Below, one piece after another: positions 57,539-64,000 of a stretch of 64,000 bases of DNA; positions within the stretch are counted from its first letter, which is position 1, and each line of letters opens with the position of its first letter. A model generated the notes under the pieces. It did not search any database and had not been told where the DNA came from. It saw nothing but the letters and a program-made list of their open reading frames with translations. The stretch comes from Pezicula radicicola. Lineage: Eukaryota > Ascomycota > Leotiomycetes > Helotiales > Dermateaceae. The position numbers were made by a program, and so were the translations under genes. Location of the stretch: assembly GCA_003008705.1 (NCBI GenBank), contig PDUO01000026.1, positions 558,001-622,000 on the forward strand, given 5' to 3'.

Positions 57539-59398
57539 GTTTAATGCAGTCAGGTTGGAAATTGAAGCTTTGGGGAGTACTGAGAACGGCCTCTCGCGAT
57601 GAAGATAAAAGATTGAGCCATCGTTAACTGTTTTTCGAAGTTGTAGGTATCAGATATCCAGATCTTGTTCTGCTTGGAAAATGACATCAGAGAAATCGCC
57701 CTCTCACGTCCGTGTTCGGGATAATTCTAATGCGCCTCCACTTTCCGTCCCGACCGTGCTACTTACAGTAATGTAAGAGGTACCGTAGCTCTACGTACGA
57801 AAAAACCGGCCGGTTTGTGGTACACTCTACCCTACCAAAACATCCACCAAAACACCTAGCAAAAATAAAATAAAATAAAACAAAATTATATTTCTTTCAT
57901 TTGAAATGCCTCTAACTGAAGTTATAAAATTTTAACTCGTTATATTTAATAGTTATTTAGTAAGTTAATTGTTTTGGTGATGTGGTCCGTGCACGAATCC
58001 GCCGGTTTTTTCGTATACGGAGAGCGTAGGTAGCGTGCTTCCGTACCGAATTACCGTACAATACACGACTTCCTCAGGGATCACTACTCGGATATCAACC
58101 AAGACACAGGAGTAGAAAGTAGCAGGCTAGCAGCCACATAGCACGGCCTTATATAGGTGAGCAACAGGGACTCGAGATTGCTGCTGTGAAAGGGACACCT
58201 TGCGAGAAAAAGAAGACCACCGAAGAAGGCCACAGACTCAGAGGGTGACGATCCGTATCTATGCGAAGACGCCCACTCAATAAGAACCGAGAAACTCTGC
58301 TATTGAGGTTATTCTGATATTTTGGGTTTTTGGCTGAGCTTTAGGTTCCATTATTTTTACAGTACTCGTGCGGTACACAGAAGATGGTGGTAAGTGCAGC
58401 GTCGTAGGCATCCCGAGGATTAGATCATAAATCAATATGCCTAATGTCCTAAAACTGCCATAACGCAGACGGTATTAATCGTTAGAGCCTCCTGTTAACC
58501 AACGGTCGCGATGCGCACGAACCTCTCCGCGCCCATCAATGATCAATCATCTGCACTGGTTACTTTTTTAATTTGCCGTGGTTCAGGGGTCAGGGACAGA
58601 CTTTTGGGTTGAAGCGCAATAATCTGAAGCCCAAAGTCTACATCCCTATCAGGGCTGCATAAGCTGGCTGAGCATCCGCCCAAAGACCAGAGACCAGAGA
58701 CGACTTTCTACCTGCACCCTGCGAGTCGCCCTAAATGCATTACATTCGCATAAAGACCTTCAGGGCAGCAATATTACGATACATCCAACCAACGTTCTTC
58801 AAAGTCTATCAGGGGCGCGCAGACGATTGAACCTCACCGCAAGCGCATCCATATAGTAGTACATACATAGGACCCGTACTCACTCCTGGAGGCCGTTTTT
58901 TTGTAACTGACTGTACCACCCGTCTGCTCACTGGAAGACACTTCTCGGCGTGCAGATTTCCCCTTTATCTTGCGCCAGTCGGAGAACATTGCCATACATA
59001 CCACTACTGCAGCCTTGCATGCACCGCTGTCTCATCCCTTAACTCAGGACTGATTCGAATAGTTTCCTCGACAGTAGTATCATAGCGAGCAGCGAGCAAC
59101 GGGCAACGAGCAACGAGAACGACGGGAGTACCTACGTAGGTAACAAGCAAATAGTACGACTTGTTTCCTCACAGAAACGGCATCCAGTACCGAGCACACC
59201 ACCTGCATTCTAACTCTCCAATGGCATTCTGCGCATGAGAAATCGTCAAACTTACAGAGTCGAGCAGCGCAGCGTTGATCAACCCTGAAACGATCCTGGG
59301 TCAATGCATCGCGAGAGACCTGCAAAATTCCGACGAGTTCAGTCAGCCGTACGGGAAGACTTTGGCAAAGGAGGCATAGTGAAAATATTTGAGCAGCT
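57539..59398. other. Intergenic, about 1.9 kb, contains a MITE-like element
   Basis: This is the divergent space between the hydroxylase gene and the alpha/beta hydrolase gene, so both promoters lie within it. An inverted-repeat element interrupts it at about 57779-58034. The part from 59.08 to 59.13 kb has short GCAACGAG/GCAGCGAG tandem units. No other gene was seen. Confidence 0.5.
57779..58034. mobile_element. MITE-like element with imperfect terminal inverted repeats
   Basis: The arms contain an exact 15-bp inverted repeat, TACGAAAAAACCGGC at 57796-57810 and its reverse complement at 58001-58015. Imperfect pairing extends outward (TACCGTAGCTCTACG against the complement of CGGAGAGCGTAGGTA) and inward (CATCCACCAAAACAC against CACATCACCAAAACA). 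The interior is AT-rich with no frame. Size (about 255 bp), lack of coding and long terminal repeats fit a miniature inverted-repeat transposable element. No target duplication could be fixed with certainty, so the boundaries are approximate. Confidence 0.6.
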
Positions 59399-62288
59399 AT
59401 GGACAGCATCCCACCACCCATTCCCAGACCGTCTAGACAACATGCCAGACGGAAGTCTCTTCAAGGTCCTTCCAACAGTTCGTCCAACCGCGTCTATGTG
59501 CAGCCGGCATCGCCAGAAGTGATCTCGTCTCTCATCACATCACTCTCAATTATATCCTCCCCAGCCAACGAGCTATTTGAGACGAGCCAATCGACTCCGG
59601 TATCGCCAACTGCCTCGAGAACGACACTGAATCATTCTTATCGGCATCCTGATACGCGGCATCGATCAAGTCCTCGAGGTCCTGTAGGATCATTCGGGAT
59701 CGACTACGGGGCATTTGATCAACCTTCGCTTCGCGACTTACAAGAAGAAGACTCTCTGGACGAACTAGCCGCTAGTCCACCAGTCATAAGAACGGCTAAA
59801 CCACCATCAGGCTTCTCGCCATTGACTGCGCCTAAACCCACCAGCCGCGATTCAAGTCCTCTCAAGACTTTTTTAAGAGGAGCAAACTCAAGGCCTTCCT
59901 CAAAAGGATCTTCCGGGTCAAAAGATCGCGATGACGTGAGTAGCATTGGTAATGTTTCGATTGAACCCGGCACACCGCAGCCGACACACGAATTACGACG
60001 GAAAAGTTCGAGCGATAGTTGGGGCAAGAAACAAGGGAGAAATCAACGAGGTCTGATGTATATGAGTTCGAAGGAACGGTTGCGGGAGAAGGAACATGAG
60101 CGAAAACGCGCGAGCGTGGAGGCGGTGGGAGGGAATGCGAAGAACCTTGGGACGCATCGACTTCCGTTGCCGCACTTTGATACTGATTCCTTCATGGCAG
60201 AATCTGCGATCACCGAAGAACCTCCCACTCCAAGGGAATCTTCTCCCAGGAACGGGCCCACAGCTGTGGGAGGGAGCTCCAGTAAGGGCGGTGTAAGCCC
60301 TGCGCTTAGCACTGAAAGTAACCTCCGGCCTGGCAGTCAAGGTGGCATAGGGTCTGGTCGGATCATTCCAACAAGAGACTCCTCTCTTCGTAATCGTGAA
60401 ACTTCAAGGAAGCACTCGTCACAAAGATCAAGCCGACAGAATAGCAAGCAGCGAGCTGGTGAAGATGTCGACAATACTATTCAGGAAATGGAGGAGCCGG
60501 AGCTCATGGCAAAGGATAAGGGAAAGGAAAAGGAAAAGGAAAAAGGCAAAGAAAAGGAGAGGGGAAGGAAAGAGAAAACTCGAAGGAGTGCGCAGCCGAG
60601 TGAAGCCGCTTTGAAAATGATGGAACCTTTAGACAACCTGGATTTGCTGCATGCGAAACGGACTAGCAAGCCGCCAGCACCGAAGCCTGATCGATTGAGT
60701 GTGCCCGTAGAAGACGAAGATGGGGCACCCTCACCTGCAGTTGCCCAGCGCAGATCGAGATCGGGCTTCGAGGGCGATCGTTCCTCGAGTCAAAAGCGAA
60801 GGTCAGGAAAGTTAACACCAGAGCCACTTGAAGACACAAAGCCAAAGAGATCAAGCTCTCGATTGAAACGTCTTTCAGCACCTCTGAGTCCACGGGATTC
60901 AGAAGACAAACCCAAACGGAGCAGTTCAACCCACATGTCAAGAGTTGCCTCTCCTGAACCTGCGAAGCAGCCCAGTATTCATGTTGATGACCGCCCCACA
61001 AGCGCCGATTCTATTGATGATGCAGTAGAAGCATACATGTGTTCGCCGCGCCTTTCACAAAAGATACGACACCCTCAAACCGGAAGGACGATTTCGTTTT
61101 CGGAGGTTGGGGATTCAGAAGGATTTGCTGTATTTTGTTGTGTTGGAATGGGATTGACGCGGTTCATTACCGCTTTCTACGATGAACTTGCGTTGACATT
61201 GAAGCTCCGATTGATTACGCCTGATAGACCTGGAGTGGGTGATAGTGAGCCATATAATGATGGTACAGCAACACCTTTGAGCTGGCCTGGTATGTTATTT
61301 GCCAATCCCACCTTACGCGCGTCAATTGCTAACGTGTGTAGACGACGTTTATGCGATATGTCAAGCATTGAAAATCACCAAATTCTCAATATTAGCACAC
61401 TCGGCTGGTGCCATCTATGCTCTAGCAACGGCGCTTCGAATGCCTCAACATATTCGCGGTCGTATTCATCTCCTTGCTCCTTGGATCCCCCCATCTCAGA
61501 TGAGCGTCTTTGGAGCTCAGGCTGCGTCACCACCCACTAATTCCATTCCCACATCACAACGCATACTCCGAGCTCTTCCAACTCCAATTCTAAAGGCTGC
61601 AAACTCAAGCTTTATGAGTGCTACAAGCAGCTCTATAACGAGTAGTCTTCCTCGGAATCAAAAAAGAGGTAAACGGAAGTCATCTGGCCGTGATACGCCT
61701 GCACCAATGGGCAGAAATGCTGTTTCTCCTGCTGGGGATAAGGAGAACCATGGCAGGAATTCTACCATCTACCCCGATCCCTCGGAACCTGGTGCTTTAG
61801 AAAGAGCAGCGAAGGATCCTACGGATCCTAATAATGAAGCAGCTATTCTGGCAGCAGCAGCAGGTGCCCTTGCAGATAAAGAGAGACAGATGACGTATGA
61901 TACGCGCCTTACCCACGCAATTTGGGACTTAGCGACTTCTGGTGCCAATCCTGCTGTTGATCTCCTGGTCTGTCTAGAAAGGCGGCATACTATTGGGTTC
62001 CGTTATGTTGATATCACCCGTGCCGTAGTGATACACCATGGTAGTAAAGATACGAGGGTCCCTGTTGATAATGTGAGATGGTTGGGCAAGACCATGAAGA
62101 GATGCGAAGTACGAGTCCTCGAAGGTGAAGGCCACGGCTTGATGGCGAGTGCAGCAGTAATGGGTGGTGTGTTGATGGAGATAGCGAGAGAGTGGGAGGA
62201 CTGGATGAAAGTTACTGGACAAAGCATCAACAAGGACGGAGGAAGACGAACCCTGAGAGAGAGGGCGAGTGTGGGCGCCTTCAGATGA
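59399..62288 (+). CDS. Alpha/beta-hydrolase with long disordered N-terminus
   Basis: Two exons, 59399-61289 and 61342-62288, join in phase to give 945 aa. Residues 1-550 are low complexity, rich in Ser, Pro, Arg and Lys, with many possible phosphorylation sites and a Lys/Glu run (KDKGKEKEKEKGKEKERGRK) near 375. The hydrolase core begins near 565 (RTISFSEVGDSEGFAVFCCVG, then RLITPDRPGVGDSEPY). The nucleophile elbow is FSILAHSAGAIYAL with Ser651, split from the rest by the intron. The acid is the Asp in VVIHHGSKDTRVPV (about 864) and the His is in EGEGHGLMAS (about 896), so the triad looks complete. A Ser/Asn-rich insert (about 690-790) interrupts the cap region. Substrate and location are unknown. 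The size and regulatory-looking N-terminus set it apart from small esterases. Confidence 0.9.
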
Positions 62289-63441
62289 GTTGCTGTCAGA
62301 GGACGGCTTGATGAATGATAACATGGGATACGATTGGGCACGGCGCTAGGTTCTGTAGGCATATTTTGGGAGCCTGTATGTGTAAATTGGGGAAGCGTGT
62401 TGGTTTATGTTAGCTCATGGCTTAGCAGGCTGGTTGATTGCCTGAACATGTACAACAGGGACCGGCACTTTACTTAGTTATATATAATTCGTAATTACTG
62501 AGTACCAAGGTGCTGAAACCCCGCGTCATAAGTGTCCACTAAATAAGGGAACAAAGGCCACAATCAGGAAGGCCCTCCCATCAGCCCTACGATGTTTATG
62601 AACATACGCACATGCACTTTCGTTTCCAAGCAGCAGATCCCCCCATACTTCGTACGTGGGAGAAATAGGTCCGTTCTCCTGAAGCCAACCACCACCCAGC
62701 TGAGACATGTAGATTTTGCAAAAGTTAGTGTTAGTTCTCCCTTATCAACGGCCATGTACCGGTATCAGGAATTTAGATAGAGTTTTATGCTGAAGTTTCC
62801 ACGTGGATATTCGCTGATAGTTGCGCTGATCGAAGCCTAAGTAGTCTTAAGTGGTCGCAGTCAAGGGTGGTTCGTCTGTTTTGACTGGTTTCGAGAAGGA
62901 GGCTATTTTGTCGCATGAAGATGGCTGTAATTGTTGTTGGCTATGCTATGTTTCTCCCTGCCCCACAGGTCGATCGACAGACTCAGGGGCTCAAGGCAAG
63001 ACAAGCCTTTACCCGAGATCCATCTAAGCTACATATAGCAACAATAATTGGAGACGATGCGAGGGACAGAGTTCCAACCTCCATCAACACGCGCGCATTC
63101 TTCTGCGTTGCCTCGTACCTGTTCTACTAAACATTCTCGGGGGCGGCGAAGCGACATTGAATAATAAAGGATATCGGGGAGACTTCTTCGGCCCTTAAGC
63201 TGATGCAAGCTGCCGGCACCCGATCCTAAGACGAGCATTGTACTGCGGAGTAATTGCTGGACGACGAGACGAGCTGTGGCACTGTGCCCACTGGAAATAT
63301 TGGAGACGCCCAATATAATCCATTTTCGATCATCATATTAAAGCAATTAACCCGAAATTCCAATTCCTACTCCTACACCTACACAATCGTTTGAGTACGA
63401 TACCTCCTCCTAACTTGCGCCGCAATTCGAACCAGCTAACG
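62289..63441. other. Intergenic, about 1.15 kb
   Basis: Holds the 3' region of the hydrolase gene and the promoter of the glutaredoxin-like gene. Short frames (at most 119 codons, overlapping the hydrolase antisense or standing alone at 62915-63130) show no motif. No RNA gene was recognised. Confidence 0.5.
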
Positions 63442-63961
63442 ATGGCACGGAACCAGATTATGCCGTCAAATAGGCGCATCAAAGTCTTTGGACTTCTCGT
63501 CTTCATTTCTGTCATAACACTCCTATTTTACACTGGCTCTATACGACAATCCCGCGCGCCAGATACTCGAACAGCCAACGACTTCTACTCGCGGACCGTC
63601 AACGCTCTTAACCACGAGCGTGATCATGTAGGAGGAGGTTCACAGTTGACTCTTGCGAAGGCGGGTGCTGGTGACGACGACGACGACGACGAGGATGATG
63701 AGGGAAGGAGAGAGAGATTGAAGGAGGCAGCGAAGGTGGCAAAAGGAAATGCGAATGCGAAAGCGCCGAAACCAGATCCGCCAAGCCTTGTCGTAGGCAA
63801 GGGAAGTGCTGCTGAAGGAAGTGTTGCAGGTAGAAAACCTTTCCCTGTTAAGGATAAGGATGGAGAGGGCGCGGATCAGAAACTGGTAGTAGAGAAGGTA
63901 GAAACACCTGAGGAGCATGAGGTCGAAGTGGAACTCAATAGTATATTGAAGAAATCGCCCA
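63442..63961 (+). CDS. Grx6/Grx7-like membrane-anchored glutaredoxin, first exon only (cut by window edge)
   Basis: The ATG at 63442 (GATGGCACGG) opens 173 complete codons ending at a GTAAGT donor at 63962. The rest lies beyond the window. A single transmembrane signal-anchor (about 14-31, VFGLLVFISVITLLFYTG) follows a short basic N-terminus, which fits a type II secretory-pathway protein. A luminal linker has seven consecutive Asp (near 76) and Lys/Ala/Pro-rich stretches. The last residues, VEVELNSILKKSP, resemble the segment just before the catalytic cysteine motif in fungal Grx6/Grx7-type glutaredoxins of the Golgi/ER. The catalytic part is not visible, so the call rests on this lead-in and the anchor. 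Confidence 0.62.
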
Positions 63962-64000
63962 GTAAGTTTCCCTCTAAAATATTTGCTTAAAAGTATACAA

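Noticed and set aside
1..64000. tRNA, rRNA, CRISPR array or prophage
   Set aside because: No B-box-like GGTTCGAATCC with a matching acceptor stem, no spaced direct repeats and no bacterial or phage genes were seen. The window is eukaryotic.

Overview
The window looks like nuclear DNA of a filamentous ascomycete (Pezizomycotina). Protein resemblance suggests Leotiomycetes, with Botrytis/Sclerotinia relatives the first to test, but that rank is inference. The supporting evidence is many short introns (mostly about 45-70 nt) with GTAAGT/GTATGT-type donors and CTAAC/CTGAC-like branch sites, single-copy housekeeping genes in no operon order, and fungal families such as Cch1, a Zn2Cys6 regulator, an Svf1-like protein and a Vsb1-like transporter. 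Eighteen protein-coding genes were rebuilt by joining exons by hand. Seventeen give complete reading frames that stay in phase across every intron, and one runs off the right edge.

Layout: 1.7-8.3 kb (-) CCH1 calcium channel; 9.4-12.2 kb (+) PHD-finger chromatin protein; 15.2-16.7 kb (+) HMG-box factor; 17.9-18.6 kb (+) PSF1 of the GINS complex; 20.6-24.1 kb (+) SulP/STAS/cyclic-nucleotide-binding transporter; 26.8-27.7 kb (-) RPL6 and 28.0-28.9 kb (+) RPL9, back to back; 31.0-32.2 kb (-) cell-surface single-pass protein; 34.8-36.9 kb (-) DHA1 MFS transporter; 38.4-39.8 kb (-) SVF1; 40.7-42.2 kb (+) RPN13; 43.2-44.0 kb (+) unknown protein; 44.5-46.3 kb (-) SFH1 of the RSC remodeller; 47.1-48.5 kb (-) monocarboxylate-transporter-like MFS protein, head to head with a Zn2Cys6 regulator at 49.0-51.6 kb (+); 52.0-53.2 kb (+) unknown; 54.2-56.0 kb (-) F-box protein; 56.5-57.5 kb (-) fatty acid hydroxylase superfamily protein; 59.4-62.3 kb (+) alpha/beta hydrolase; 63.4 kb to the edge (+) start of a Grx6/7-like glutaredoxin.

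Most genes are independent housekeeping functions: replication initiation, ribosome, proteasome, chromatin remodelling, lipid handling and ion transport. Two arrangements suggest joint control. RPL6 and RPL9 share a 300-bp divergent promoter. The MFS transporter and the Zn2Cys6 regulator share a 475-bp divergent promoter, a common regulator-plus-target layout. Intergenic spaces of 1-2.7 kb, partly AT-rich, hold a miniature-transposon-like inverted-repeat element near 57.8-58.0 kb and a 16-bp minisatellite near 30.7 kb. I saw no intact transposon, tRNA, rRNA or CRISPR array, and no convincing wholly new multi-gene system. The most testable oddities are the asparagine in the first pore loop of CCH1, the damaged-looking histidine box of the hydroxylase, and the transporter-regulator pair.
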